Below, piece after piece: positions 23,005 to 31,863 of a stretch of 64,000 nt of DNA. Each line of letters opens with the position of its first letter. Position 1 is the first letter of the stretch. The position numbers were made by a program, and so were the translations under genes. This DNA is from Prolixibacteraceae bacterium (GTDB lineage: Bacteria; Bacteroidota; Bacteroidia; Bacteroidales; Prolixibacteraceae): positions 1-64,000 of the forward strand of contig JANQHI010000031.1 in the NCBI GenBank assembly GCA_028282705.1, given 5' to 3'. The notes under the pieces are model-generated. The model searched no databases and had not been told where the DNA came from. It saw only the letters and a list, made by a program, of their open reading frames with translations.

Positions 23005-23246
23005 TTTAAGCAAAGGATTTATGACCTTTTTTACGTGCGTGCAAATGTATTAATTGTTTTGACATTGACAAAATCTTTTCAGAAAATATTCAGCATTATT
23101 AGGGATTATTTACAAAAGGTTCTTTGATAAAAGCTTTTCTATAAATGCAACCCCAAACCATAATTTAGAACAATAAATTGCATCTATTCATATGCCACTG
23201 AAAATAAGGTTACAAATTTTATCCTGTTTCTAAACAATACTGAAAA

Positions 23247-23278
23247 TTTGCTTATAACCCCAAGAAAATATACATTTG
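23247..23278 (+). promoter_or_regulatory. Promoter of the 6S-like RNA
   Basis: TTTG (23247-23250), 20 nt, then TACATTTG (23271-23278) fits the Bacteroidota promoter consensus fully. Transcription would start near 23284, about 34 nt before the closing stem of the RNA described next. Confidence 0.65.
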
Positions 23279-23283
23279 GTTTG

Positions 23284-23506
23284 TAACAAAAAGCGTTCAT
23301 TAAATAAAAAATATTGGTCCGCATTGATTCACTAGTTGGTAAACTCAACAGTATTATCTAAACCGAGTAAGCTCAACGGTTGCGAAAACAGGCCTAGTAC
23401 CTCTAGTAACAGGGGGAGTCGAAAGACCGTTGGAAGTTTGAACAATCAGGCGCTCAAATCCTGTTCTCAGGGGTTTTACAAACAGAATTGATGCGGATTC
23501 TTTTTT
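23284..23506 (+). ncRNA. Structured RNA, 6S-like architecture
   Basis: No reading frame of note is present. TCCGCATTGATTC (23318-23330) pairs with GAATTGATGCGGA (23485-23497) over 13 positions with two G-U pairs, and a T-run follows (23501-23506). Inside, GTTGGTAAACTC pairs with GGGGTTTTACAAAC, then a large open region, then a distal stem CAACGGT/ACCGTTG. A small hairpin (GAACA…TGTTC with CAGG/CCTG) fits the 3' side of the open region. A closed stem, central bubble and apical stem over about 180 nt is the plan of 6S RNA, which binds RNA polymerase. The sequence itself is not recognised, so another ncRNA family is possible. Confidence 0.55.
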
Positions 23507-25103
23507 ATTGCCTGCCCCTTAAAGCACTGGATATCATATATAGTATCAGTAACGCACCCAGGAACAGGGAAACCCTGGCCAAATAGTCGCCATACTTCAC
23601 ATAAAATGTGATCTTATCATTTGCCTTTAGTTCACCTTTAATGGCATCATCAACCCACCATTGGGTTTGCTGCAAGATATCACCCCTTTGGTTGATAAAA
23701 CAGGAGATACCTGTATTGGCCGACCTGGCTATACTCCTCCTGGTTTCTATTGCCCTTAAACGCGCAAATGACAGGTGTTGCTTATATCCTGGGGTATTTT
23801 TCCACCAGCCATCATTGGTAATTATAAAAATCATTTCAGCCCCTTTCCTAACATATTTTGTAATGTATTCACCAAATATTGATTCATAACAAATTACAGG
23901 TGCAACTGCCAACCCATCATTGGCAATAAAGTTAAGTGGCTCACCTTGCTTACCTAAACTCCCTGTGGTACCCCCCAGGTTAACAATAAACTTTTCAAAA
24001 AACTTGGTTAGCCCACGGAAAGGCATTTTCTCTACCCCTGTAACCAAAATGGATTTATGGTAAATCTGCACATCCTTTTTGGTGTTCAACATAAGTGCAG
24101 TATTGTAACGGTCATAGCTCACCCCATTTTCAAATGTCCTGGCTGTTGATGACAGCTTTTCGCCTGGTTTGAACTTTTTATAGGTTGAAGCACCAATAAT
24201 AAGGTTTACCTGTGGGTTTCCGTTGGTAAAAGACTCAAGTATCTTGAAAAGAGGATATTGCTTTAGTATTTCTTCATCCCAGTGCTGCTCAAAAACTGTC
24301 TCTGGGCCAACCAGGTAATCTGTATTTCCATCTACAACAGAATTAGCCAGGTTTATAAATTTCCTCATCTTCTCAAATGAGGCCTCTTCATCATACCTTT
24401 CATCATATGGGTTTATATTGGGCTGGACAATGGATATATTACTAGTTTCACCTGTTTCGTGGTATGTGTTGTAACGCACATTAGAATAAACCACAGGTGA
24501 AAAAACCAATATTAACAAACCAATAGTTGGCCATAAGGCAGGTTTTACTGCAGGTTTTACTGCAAAGGTTTTCAGGATATGGTAAATCAGGATATTAATA
24601 ACCAATACCCATAATGACCCCCCAAGTGTGCCTGTGAATTCATACCACTGAACCATTTTAATGTTATTTGCAAAGCCATTGCCCAAATGCAGCCAGGGCC
24701 ATTCAATCTGCCAATGGAAGTGGAAATATTCAAAAGATAACCAGAAAACAACTAATGCAATATACCCCAACCTTGGTGCCATCATCCTCCTTGATGTATG
24801 AGCCAACCACCATACCAATGACATCAGGAATGAATTAAGGAATACTATTACAATAGCCCCAAACAGGGTGGCATGAAGCACCCACCAGGTTGTAAGGCCA
24901 TTCCATATAATAAAAGCCAGGTAAGTATGCCCCCAGAATGACACGCCTTTAAAATGCTTTTTTTCTTTCCTGAAAAAATCATCAAGCAATAGCAAAGGGA
25001 GGAAAGAAACAAATAATATCCAGCCCGGGAATTTCAACCAGGCCAAACTTAACAATACTCCTGAAACAACTGATAGAAGGATCCTAAAACCACGATTTTG
25101 CAT
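23505..25103 (-). CDS. lnt: Apolipoprotein N-acyltransferase
   Basis: This 532-residue inner-membrane enzyme adds the third acyl chain to lipoproteins. About seven hydrophobic helices (residues 5-205) precede a nitrilase-type periplasmic domain with the triad E268 (VGPETVF), K350 (YHKSILV) and C405 (VICYESIF). A further helix closes the C-terminus (about 508-525). All key residues are present. It lies 6 bp downstream of the nucleotidase-like gene in the same direction, so it is probably co-transcribed with 26783-25109. The stop meets the T-run of the convergent 6S-like RNA. Confidence 0.95.
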   Translation of the reverse strand: MQNRGFRILLSVVSGVLLSLAWLKFPGWILFVSFLPLLLLDDFFRKEKKHFKGVSFWGHTYLAFIIWNGLTTWWVLHATLFGAIVIVFLNSFLMSLVWWLAHTSRRMMAPRLGYIALVVFWLSFEYFHFHWQIEWPWLHLGNGFANNIKMVQWYEFTGTLGGSLWVLVINILIYHILKTFAVKPAVKPALWPTIGLLILVFSPVVYSNVRYNTYHETGETSNISIVQPNINPYDERYDEEASFEKMRKFINLANSVVDGNTDYLVGPETVFEQHWDEEILKQYPLFKILESFTNGNPQVNLIIGASTYKKFKPGEKLSSTARTFENGVSYDRYNTALMLNTKKDVQIYHKSILVTGVEKMPFRGLTKFFEKFIVNLGGTTGSLGKQGEPLNFIANDGLAVAPVICYESIFGEYITKYVRKGAEMIFIITNDGWWKNTPGYKQHLSFARLRAIETRRSIARSANTGISCFINQRGDILQQTQWWVDDAIKGELKANDKITFYVKYGDYLARVSLFLGALLILYMISSALRGRQ

Positions 25104-25108
25104 AAAGG

Positions 25109-26023
25109 TTACCCATTTAGTTTATTAGCAAAGATAGAAGATTTCCTGCCTGAACCTGCTTCAAAAACAAAATCAATGTGCCCAACCATTAAACCTCCCC
25201 ACCAAGCCTGGTTCACCAGTACCATTTCACCTTTTTTATTTTTAACCTGCACTGGTTCCTTAAGGTAAGAATGTGTATGCCCGCCAATGACAAGGTTTGT
25301 GTGGCTTGTTTCTTTGCCAATTACCAGGTCACTTATTATTTTCCCTTCATAAGAATGCCCCAAATGGGAAAGGCAAACAACCAAATGGCAATTCATTTCC
25401 TTCTTCAGGAATGTTTCCATTTCAAGGGCTACTTTGAGGGGGTCATTATAAATGGTATTACCATAATTGTTTTCATTTACCAACCCTTTTAATTCAATGC
25501 CCAAGCCATAAACCCCTATAAGTATTCCTGATTTCTCAAAAATTTTGAACCTGGGAAAAAGGCCATTAAGCATGGTATCCTTAAAATCATAATTGGAACT
25601 AACCAATGGGAAGCTGGCATGAGGCAATGCATTCAGTATACCTTCTAAACCATTGTCAAATTCATGGTTGCCAATAGTCCCAGCATCATAACCAGCCTGG
25701 CCCATGGTTTTCAGTATTACCTCTCCTTTGAAATAATTGAAATAGGGTGTCCCCTGGAACATATCACCAGCATCAAGCAATAAGGTATTGGGGTTCTCAG
25801 CCCTAACATGCTTTGCATATGCTGCAATCCTGGCGATACCACCTTTTCCATCCATATCTTCACGTGAACTTGAAAAAGGCTCAATGTGGCAATGTAAGTC
25901 ATTGGTATGGATGATAGTCACTACTTTGTGCCCCTCCTTTGCCAGTAAGCTAAATGGGGCAGCCCCCATATAAAGCCCTGTACCTCCTGCCAGGATATTT
26001 TTAATAAAATGGCGCCTATTCAT
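25109..26023 (-). CDS. 5'-nucleotidase/metallophosphatase domain protein (UshA N-terminal half)
   Basis: The protein has 304 residues from ATG 26023, chosen because GGGAGG precedes it at good spacing. A signal sequence starts MNRRHFIKNILAGGTG; the RR could be Tat-type. The metallophosphatase motifs are IIHTNDLHCHIEPF, LLDAGDMFQGT, GNHEFDNG and VIGGHTHSY, giving the binuclear metal site. The C-terminal UshA substrate domain is missing and is encoded by the overlapping upstream gene. The pair therefore acts as a split 5'-nucleotidase in the periplasm. Confidence 0.92.
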   Translation of the reverse strand: MNRRHFIKNILAGGTGLYMGAAPFSLLAKEGHKVVTIIHTNDLHCHIEPFSSSREDMDGKGGIARIAAYAKHVRAENPNTLLLDAGDMFQGTPYFNYFKGEVILKTMGQAGYDAGTIGNHEFDNGLEGILNALPHASFPLVSSNYDFKDTMLNGLFPRFKIFEKSGILIGVYGLGIELKGLVNENNYGNTIYNDPLKVALEMETFLKKEMNCHLVVCLSHLGHSYEGKIISDLVIGKETSHTNLVIGGHTHSYLKEPVQVKNKKGEMVLVNQAWWGGLMVGHIDFVFEAGSGRKSSIFANKLNG

Positions 26024-26783
26024 AATAGATCCTCCCATCCAGTTTTGAAGTTATTGCTTCTCCATTTTCCTGCACTTTCTCAATATGCCCAATAATTATA
26101 TCCCTCACTTTAAGCCTGCTGGCAAAAAAGCCTTTCCTTCCTGTTTTAAATACCTCCATACTGTCACCTCCTGATGCTACATAGTCATTGGTTACAACCC
26201 AGTAGTGTTTGCCTTCCTTTATGGTTTCCCCAGCAACTTTTATGTTTATTGCTTTCCCATCATTGATCCCAAAACGCGCTCCTGCAACCCCATCCCCACC
26301 ATGGCTTGCCAGTTTATTAATGAACTCTTCAACACCTTTTTTACCAAGTTTAACAAAAACCATTTCATTTTCAAAAGGCATCAATTCAAAAATATTCCTT
26401 ACTGTTATTTGCCCTTTAGGTAGTGATGACCTCATTCCCCCATAATTCACATAAGCAATTGCTGGTGCCATCTCAGGATGGTTCTTTTTGCAGAAAGCCA
26501 CCCCTTCTTCTAATAATAAATCAGCCATAAAATTTGACAACAACCCCTCTGGTTTATCCTTTACCATTTCAATTTCAGATACCCCAATTACCCTTGACAT
26601 ATCTTTATGTAGGCTATCTTTATATGGCTGGATGAAAGCTGATAACAGGCTATCCTCTTCAGCTAAATCAATTGAAACAGGTAAATTTTTTGTTTCAACC
26701 CCAACTTTAGAATAATTGGGCTGGCATGAATAAACCAGTAAACCAATTATTAACAGCAGGTTGTAAAAAACTATTCTCTTCAT
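26016..26783 (-). CDS. 5'-nucleotidase C-terminal domain lipoprotein (UshA C-terminal half)
   Basis: The protein has 255 residues with a lipoprotein signal (LLLIIGLLVYSC, Cys about 20). The rest is the 5'-nucleotidase C-terminal domain: NFMADLLLE, AYVNYGGMRSSLPKGQITVRNIFELMPFENEMV and YWVVTNDYVASGGDSM contain the nucleoside-stacking region. The stop overlaps the start of the metallophosphatase gene by 8 nt. Separate genes for the two UshA halves are common in Bacteroidota. As a lipoprotein it may hold the partner at the membrane. Confidence 0.92.
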   Translation of the reverse strand: MKRIVFYNLLLIIGLLVYSCQPNYSKVGVETKNLPVSIDLAEEDSLLSAFIQPYKDSLHKDMSRVIGVSEIEMVKDKPEGLLSNFMADLLLEEGVAFCKKNHPEMAPAIAYVNYGGMRSSLPKGQITVRNIFELMPFENEMVFVKLGKKGVEEFINKLASHGGDGVAGARFGINDGKAINIKVAGETIKEGKHYWVVTNDYVASGGDSMEVFKTGRKGFFASRLKVRDIIIGHIEKVQENGEAITSKLDGRIYYE

Positions 26784-26862
26784 TGTATTAATTACTTTAA
26801 AAAACTTCCTATAATTAAAGACTAATTAGTTTGCTAATTGTTTATAGGATAAATTAATTTTA

Positions 26863-27885
26863 ATGAACCATTCAAACTTACATATAAAAAGGTGGAAGCA
26901 TGTTATTTTAATGGTAATTATTTTCCAACTTTGTACGAATATTTATTCCAATAACAATGTAAAAGAGGTTGTTGCAAAACGTGGTGATGGGATTTATGTA
27001 TTGTTGCGCAGGCATAACCTGCCTTCAGCTTATTTTTCAGAATTTGTTGAATTGAACAAAGGCAAACTGGGAAAAAACAATACGCTTATAGCAGGCAGGA
27101 AGTATAAACTACCTACAGCAAACACTACCACTGTTAAGCCAGCTGCTGCTGAAACAAAAACTTACCCCATATTTGGGAAGGACCATGAGGATGTTACCAT
27201 TAAATCATCTGAATTAAAAGGGGCTGTATATTACCTGGTGGCAGGCCATGGGGGACCAGACCCTGGAGCTATTGGTAAATATAATGGGAAAAGGCTTTGT
27301 GAAGATGAATATGCTTATGATGTAACTATAAGGCTTGCCAAAAAACTGATTGAAGAAGGGGCTACAGTTTACATGATAACCCGTGACCCAAATGATGGAA
27401 TACGAGATGAAAGCTACCTGAAAATTGACAGGGATGAAGTTTGTTACCCTAACCTAAAGATCCCTTTAAACCAAACCAAGAGGCTCAGGCAACGCAAGGA
27501 TGCAGTGAATAAGCTTTATTTAAAACACAAAGGACAATACCAACGCATGGTTGCTATCCATGTTGACTCGCGCAGCAAGGGCAACAACATTGATGTATTT
27601 TTCTACCATGATAAAAGAAGTGATTCAGGGAAAAAGACTGCCCTATCATTACAGAAAACATTCCAGCAAAAATACAAGCAACACCAGCCCAACAGGGGGT
27701 ATAAGGGCACTGTTACTGCCCGGAATTTATATGTACTTAAATACACCTATCCTGTGGCTGTGTACATTGAATTGGGGAATATTAACCATTATCGCGACCA
27801 GCAAAGGTTTATTATTACTAATAACCGCAAGGCTGTGGCCAATTGGCTGGCACTTGGCTTATCAAATAATTTTAAGGGCAGGTAA
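26863..27885 (+). CDS. N-acetylmuramoyl-L-alanine amidase with LysM-like domain
   Basis: The protein has 340 residues. An N-terminal hydrophobic stretch (HVILMVIIFQLCTNIYS) is a signal or anchor. A LysM-like unit follows (VAKRGDGIYVLLRRHNLP…AGRKYKLP, about 38-85), then an Amidase_3 domain. This has VAGHGGPDPGAIG with the first zinc His, the Glu in CEDEYAYDV, AIHVDSR with another His, and VYIELGNI near the end with the catalytic Glu. It cleaves the amide between MurNAc and the stem peptide during cell separation or recycling. It is divergent from the nucleotidase pair. Confidence 0.93.
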   Translation: MNHSNLHIKRWKHVILMVIIFQLCTNIYSNNNVKEVVAKRGDGIYVLLRRHNLPSAYFSEFVELNKGKLGKNNTLIAGRKYKLPTANTTTVKPAAAETKTYPIFGKDHEDVTIKSSELKGAVYYLVAGHGGPDPGAIGKYNGKRLCEDEYAYDVTIRLAKKLIEEGATVYMITRDPNDGIRDESYLKIDRDEVCYPNLKIPLNQTKRLRQRKDAVNKLYLKHKGQYQRMVAIHVDSRSKGNNIDVFFYHDKRSDSGKKTALSLQKTFQQKYKQHQPNRGYKGTVTARNLYVLKYTYPVAVYIELGNINHYRDQQRFIITNNRKAVANWLALGLSNNFKGR

Positions 27886-27917
27886 ACCCACCTACTTCTT
27901 TTTTTGTTTTTTACTGC

Positions 27918-28331
27918 ATGAAGCAATTCAAACACTTGGTTTTGTTTGATGGGTATTGCAATTTCTGCAATAGCTCTGTAAACTTTTTAATCAGGCATGA
28001 TAAAAAAAGGATGCTAAGGTATACCCCGCTCCAGTCAGGTGTAGGGAAAAAAATCAGAGGCCATTTCACTATACCTGCTGAGATTGTAGATAGCATTATT
28101 TTAGTTGAGGATGGTAAAGCTTTTAAAGAATCTGAAGCCATACTGAAGATATGTAAATTGCTGGGGTATCCGTATAAAATATTGGCTGTTTTCTCTTTTA
28201 TACCACAAAGCTGGAGGGACGGGGTTTACAGGTGGATAGCTAAAAACAGGTACAAATGGTTTGGGAAGCAAGAAAGCTGCAGGATACCAACAGAGGATGA
28301 AAAAGAATTGTTTATTACTTATATAGAATAA
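27918..28331 (+). CDS. DCC-family thiol-disulfide oxidoreductase-like protein
   Basis: This 137-residue protein starts LVLFDGYCNFCNSSVNFL, the DGxCxxC motif that names the DCC (DUF393/YuxK) family. GKAFKESEAILKICKLLG and a final basic helix are also typical. A thioredoxin-like fold is presumed; the physiological substrate is unknown. It follows the amidase by 32 bp in the same direction and may be read from the same transcript. Confidence 0.9.
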   Translation: MKQFKHLVLFDGYCNFCNSSVNFLIRHDKKRMLRYTPLQSGVGKKIRGHFTIPAEIVDSIILVEDGKAFKESEAILKICKLLGYPYKILAVFSFIPQSWRDGVYRWIAKNRYKWFGKQESCRIPTEDEKELFITYIE

Positions 28332-28462
28332 CTTAGATTCAAGATAGATTATTTGAAATGCCTTTCTGAAATTTGTAAACAACTAGCTATTTACATGTTA
28401 GAAAAATCATATCAAAATTAACCTTTTCGTTTTTTCAATATTACAACATAGCCCACTTGACG

Positions 28463-28482
28463 ATCCCGATAAATATCGGGAT
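28463..28482. repeat. Short palindromic repeat ATCCCGATAAATATCGGGAT
   Basis: Arms ATCCCGATA and TATCGGGAT surround AA. It is one of several CCCGATA..TATCGGG palindromes in the window (22808, 30732, 45315, 45567), all intergenic. The 28332-28554 gap holds nothing else of note. Confidence 0.8.
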
Positions 28483-28554
28483 GACACGCTCGCACAAAAA
28501 ATCCAATAATAAATAATTTATTTTTTTTAAGATTGAGTTCACACTGATATAGGT

Positions 28555-29094
28555 TTATAACTCCAGGTTACCTTTTTCAAAGTCTTTATAAAATACAGAA
28601 ACATCAGATAACAATTTCCCAAATTGCTTCATGGCATCAGTAGTTTCAGCTGATATATCCTTCTTTTGCAATTTCAGCATAAGGTACATATATAAAGCAT
28701 TAATACAGGTAGCTATATCACCTGTTTTCACCTCAGCTTTTTTATTAAACTCCTGGATAAGCCCAGATACTGTTTTAAAAGAATTTACATAACCAGGATG
28801 CCCGCCTGATTGAATTAATTTAATATGCAAACCATCAAGGTCATTGATCAGGTTTAGCAAAAATTGCACATGCCCTTTTTCTTTCACACCCTCTTTTTCC
28901 ATCATCAAAGCCAGGTTGTTGTACCATTCAATAATCTCTTTTTGCTCGTCACCAGAAGATGTATATTGTACTGCAACAAAATGTTCAATTTTTTCCCTAT
29001 CAAAGCCAAATGCACGAATAAGGTCTTCAACCTGAAACATATATAAAATATATTCGGCAATATTTTCTTTCCTTTTTTTCTTTGCTACCAACAT
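28555..29094 (-). CDS. DUF4924 family protein
   Basis: This 179-residue, all-helical soluble protein (KRKENIAEYILYMFQVEDLIRAFGFD at the front, INALYMYLMLKLQKKDIS near the end) matches the DUF4924 family found in Bacteroidota next to translation genes. The function is unknown. It is 9 bp after the S4-domain gene in the same orientation, placing it at the end of the rplY-pth-hslR cluster. Confidence 0.8.
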   Translation of the reverse strand: MLVAKKKRKENIAEYILYMFQVEDLIRAFGFDREKIEHFVAVQYTSSGDEQKEIIEWYNNLALMMEKEGVKEKGHVQFLLNLINDLDGLHIKLIQSGGHPGYVNSFKTVSGLIQEFNKKAEVKTGDIATCINALYMYLMLKLQKKDISAETTDAMKQFGKLLSDVSVFYKDFEKGNLEL

Positions 29095-29103
29095 AATTAT
29101 AAT

Positions 29104-29481
29104 CTATTCATTAAATAAACGGTCAATATCCCTGCGCTCCTTTTTGGTTGGCCTCCCAGCACCACGTTCGCGCGAAAACCAGTTCATATTTTTTTGCATT
29201 TCAAGGATTTCAAGCTCTTCAGGGGGTGTGATATCAGCCATAAACCCATCTACTAGTTTTGCTGACATCCTTTTTTCGGCAAGTTTCAGGATTTTATAGG
29301 TCCTTACAATTGGTGCTTTCCTTACCTGGATAACATCATTTTCGTGGATAACCCTTGATGGTTTTACAGGCAGCCCATCAATAGAAACATGGCCTTTTTT
29401 GCAAGCTTCAGTTGCCTGGCTCCTGGTTTTAAATATCCTTACAGCCCATAACCATTTGTCAACCCTGATTGTTTCGCCCAT
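29104..29481 (-). CDS. hslR: S4-domain RNA-binding protein (Hsp15/HslR-like)
   Basis: This 125-residue protein has an N-terminal S4 domain, RVDKWLWAVRIFKTRSQATEACKKGHVSIDGLPVKPSRVI (5-45), and a basic C-terminal tail ending ERGAGRPTKKERRDIDRLF. This is the Hsp15 layout; Hsp15 binds 50S subunits carrying stalled peptidyl-tRNA. It starts on the base where pth stops. The neighbouring peptidyl-tRNA hydrolase fits a role in rescuing stalled ribosomes. Confidence 0.9.
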   Translation of the reverse strand: MGETIRVDKWLWAVRIFKTRSQATEACKKGHVSIDGLPVKPSRVIHENDVIQVRKAPIVRTYKILKLAEKRMSAKLVDGFMADITPPEELEILEMQKNMNWFSRERGAGRPTKKERRDIDRLFNE

Positions 29482-30047
29482 TACTTCCTTTTATTAAAGA
29501 AATTCATTGTGCGCTCAATACCAATTGTCCCAAAGCTTTGGATGATCTCAATACAGGTATCAATTTTCCCTGAAAGTTCCTTTTCTTCATCAGTTGCCCA
29601 GCCAGACAATACATAATCAGACTGGAATCCGGGATGAAAATTATCGCCAACACCAAACCTTAACCTGGCATAATCATTCCTGCCCAGGGTTTGCTGGATG
29701 CTTATAAGCCCATTGTGCCCTCCTGCACCTCCTTTTGCCCTCACTCTTATTACCCCATAATCAAGGGCAATATCATCCACAAGTACCAGCAGGTTTTGAA
29801 TATTAATTTTCTCTTTTTGCAGCCAATAATTTACTGCCCTTCCACTTAGGTTCATGTAAGTAGTTGGTTTCAAGAGAATAAAGCTCCTGGCTTTAAACTT
29901 ATACTCGCTCACAAAACCATAACGCTTATCCTTAAAAGAAATATTGGACGCATCAGCAAGAGCGTCCAATATTTTGAAGCCAATATTATGGCGAGTATTT
30001 TCGTATTCTTTTCCTATGTTACCTAACCCGGCAATAAGGTATTTCAA
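29481..30047 (-). CDS. pth: Peptidyl-tRNA hydrolase
   Basis: This 188-residue enzyme recycles peptidyl-tRNA released from stalled ribosomes. Family motifs are complete: LIAGLGNIGKEYENTRHNIGF with the catalytic His, KPTTYMNLSGRAV, LVLVDDIALDYG with the catalytic Asp, and KGGAGGHNGLISI. Length and order are normal. It lies between rplY and hslR, a frequent bacterial arrangement. Confidence 0.97.
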   Translation of the reverse strand: MKYLIAGLGNIGKEYENTRHNIGFKILDALADASNISFKDKRYGFVSEYKFKARSFILLKPTTYMNLSGRAVNYWLQKEKINIQNLLVLVDDIALDYGVIRVRAKGGAGGHNGLISIQQTLGRNDYARLRFGVGDNFHPGFQSDYVLSGWATDEEKELSGKIDTCIEIIQSFGTIGIERTMNFFNKRK

Positions 30048-30064
30048 AACAAAAATTTTAAGTC

Positions 30065-30694
30065 CTATTCTTCACTTTCAGCAGCTGGAGCTTCCTCTTC
30101 TGTGCCTTCTGGTGCTTCATCATCTTCTTCAGCATCAGCAGCAGCTTTAGCAGCCCTGGTTACAATAACCGAAACAACTACATTTGAAGGGTTGTCAAGG
30201 AATTCCAGGTTATTAACTGCCAAGTCTCCAACTTTAACACTTTGCCCAACAGCCAATTCTGTTACATCAATCTCAATATTATCAGGCAGGTCTTTTGAAA
30301 AAGCTTTAACCCTTAACCTCCTCATATTAACTTTCAGTTTACCCCCTGCTTTAATACCAATAGCCATACCCTGTGTTACAACAGGAACTTCAATTTTTAC
30401 AGGCTTGTCATCCCTGATCTGCAAAAAATCAACATGTAAAATTTGTTCATCAATAGGATGCCATTGGATATCTTGCATAATAGCCTGATAAACTTTTCCT
30501 TCAATATCAATCTCAAGCAAGTATACATTTGGAGTATATACTATTTTCCTGAATTCGTTAAAAGGTGCATAAAAATGTATAGGCTCGTTTTCACCATACA
30601 AAACGCAAGGCACATTACCTTCATAACGCAATTTTTTTGCATCTTTTTTACCTACAGCTTCGCGTAAGTTTCCTTTAATAACTAATGATTTCAT
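30065..30694 (-). CDS. rplY: 50S ribosomal protein L25/Ctc family
   Basis: This 209-residue protein has the L25 N-terminal domain (NLREAVGKKDAKKLRYEGNVPCVLYGENEPIHFYAP), which binds 5S rRNA. The TL5/Ctc C-terminal beta domain follows, with VDFLQIRDDKPVKIEVPV and LPDNIEIDVTELAVGQSVKVGDL. The tail is acidic (EEDDEAPEGTEEEAPAAESEE region). It heads the rplY-pth-hslR cluster and is separated from prs by a palindromic repeat. Confidence 0.97.
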   Translation of the reverse strand: MKSLVIKGNLREAVGKKDAKKLRYEGNVPCVLYGENEPIHFYAPFNEFRKIVYTPNVYLLEIDIEGKVYQAIMQDIQWHPIDEQILHVDFLQIRDDKPVKIEVPVVTQGMAIGIKAGGKLKVNMRRLRVKAFSKDLPDNIEIDVTELAVGQSVKVGDLAVNNLEFLDNPSNVVVSVIVTRAAKAAADAEEDDEAPEGTEEEAPAAESEE

Positions 30695-30731
30695 TTTTAG
30701 AATTTTAATTTAAATTATGGTACTCAGCCCT

Positions 30732-30749
30732 CCCCGACAACTATCGGGG
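30732..30749. repeat. Degenerate CCCCGA…TCGGGG palindrome between prs and rplY
   Basis: CCCCGACAACTATCGGGG fits the CCCCGATA..TATCGGGG repeat seen elsewhere, with one changed inner pair. It could also end the prs transcript. Confidence 0.65.
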
Positions 30750-30811
30750 CAAACAGCATGCATAATTTATACAGCTGGTGCTTCCTGAAAAAAGCGCTGC
30801 AAATATAGTAA

Positions 30812-31753
30812 TTAACTGTAATATAAAGAACTAATAGAGCGATTTTTATAAACCCTCTCAATGGCTTCCCCAAAAGCATCAGCAACTGAAAGGTATTTGA
30901 TCTTTTCACAGTTATTTTTTGGTGCTATTGAATCAGTAAAATATACTTCTTCCAATTCTGAATTGTTGATCCTTTCAAGGGCTGGCCCTGAAAGCACGCC
31001 ATGGGCAGCAAAAGCCCTGACACTGTTAGCTCCAGCCTTTTTCATAATGCCAGCAGCTTTGGTAATTGTCCCTGCTGTGTCAATAAGGTCATCTACCAAA
31101 ATCACGTCCTTTCCTTTAACATCACCAATTAAGGTCATTTCGCCCACAACATTTGCCTTAGCCCTTGATTTATGGCAGATCACCATATCAGTTTCCAGCA
31201 TTTTGGCATAAGTATTTGCCCTTTTTGTACCCCCTACATCAGGAGAAGCAATAACAATATCATTGAGCCCCATGCTGCTAATAAATGGGATAAAGTGTGC
31301 TGATGCATACAGGTGGTCTACAGGCACATCAAAAAAGCCCTGGATCTGGTCTGCATGTAAATCCATGGTTATAACCCTTGAAACACCTGCTGTTGACAAT
31401 AAATCAGCCATAAGTTTTGCACCAATAGAAACCCTTGGCTTGTCTTTCCTGTCTTGCCTTGCATACCCAAAATAAGGGATAACAGCTATAATTTTGTAAG
31501 CACTTGCACGTTTGGCAGCATCAATCATAAGCAACAACTCCATTAAATTATCTGATGGTGGTGGCGTGGATTGGACAATAAAAACATGGCAGCCACGAAT
31601 GGTTTCTTCAAAACAAGGTTCAAATTCCCCATCTGCAAATACAGGGCACGTATAATTTCCCAATTCAACACCAATACTTTGGCAAATCTTCTCTGTTAAA
31701 TACTCTGTCCCCCTCCCCGAAAAAACTTTTAAGGGATGTGTTTTTTTGCTCAT
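30812..31753 (-). CDS. prs: Ribose-phosphate pyrophosphokinase
   Basis: This 313-residue enzyme makes PRPP from ribose 5-phosphate and ATP for nucleotide, His and Trp synthesis. Motifs are FSGRGTEYLTEKI, the ATP loop PYFGYARQDRKDKPR, TMDLHADQIQGFF, and the PRPP-binding VILVDDLIDTAGTI. The full set is present at standard length. A TACCTTTG box sits about 40 bp upstream. Confidence 0.97.
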   Translation of the reverse strand: MSKKTHPLKVFSGRGTEYLTEKICQSIGVELGNYTCPVFADGEFEPCFEETIRGCHVFIVQSTPPPSDNLMELLLMIDAAKRASAYKIIAVIPYFGYARQDRKDKPRVSIGAKLMADLLSTAGVSRVITMDLHADQIQGFFDVPVDHLYASAHFIPFISSMGLNDIVIASPDVGGTKRANTYAKMLETDMVICHKSRAKANVVGEMTLIGDVKGKDVILVDDLIDTAGTITKAAGIMKKAGANSVRAFAAHGVLSGPALERINNSELEEVYFTDSIAPKNNCEKIKYLSVADAFGEAIERVYKNRSISSLYYS

Positions 31754-31790
31754 AATCTATTAATGTTTATTATTTATAGCCGATTTTGGG

Positions 31791-31798
31791 CAAAGGTA
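31791..31798 (-). promoter_or_regulatory. Likely -7 box of the prs promoter
   Basis: The minus strand reads TACCTTTG, a perfect TAnnTTTG, 38 nt before the prs start. The -33 box is weak (TTTA at shorter spacing). Confidence 0.5.
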
Positions 31799-31863
31799 AA
31801 AAACTTTACCACTTGTAAATATATTACCTTATAAGTTAGAACAATTAAATTATACAAAACACA

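Noticed and set aside
23284..23506. tmRNA or RNase P RNA
   Set aside because: It is too short and lacks the tRNA-like ends of tmRNA and the conserved RNase P core sequences.
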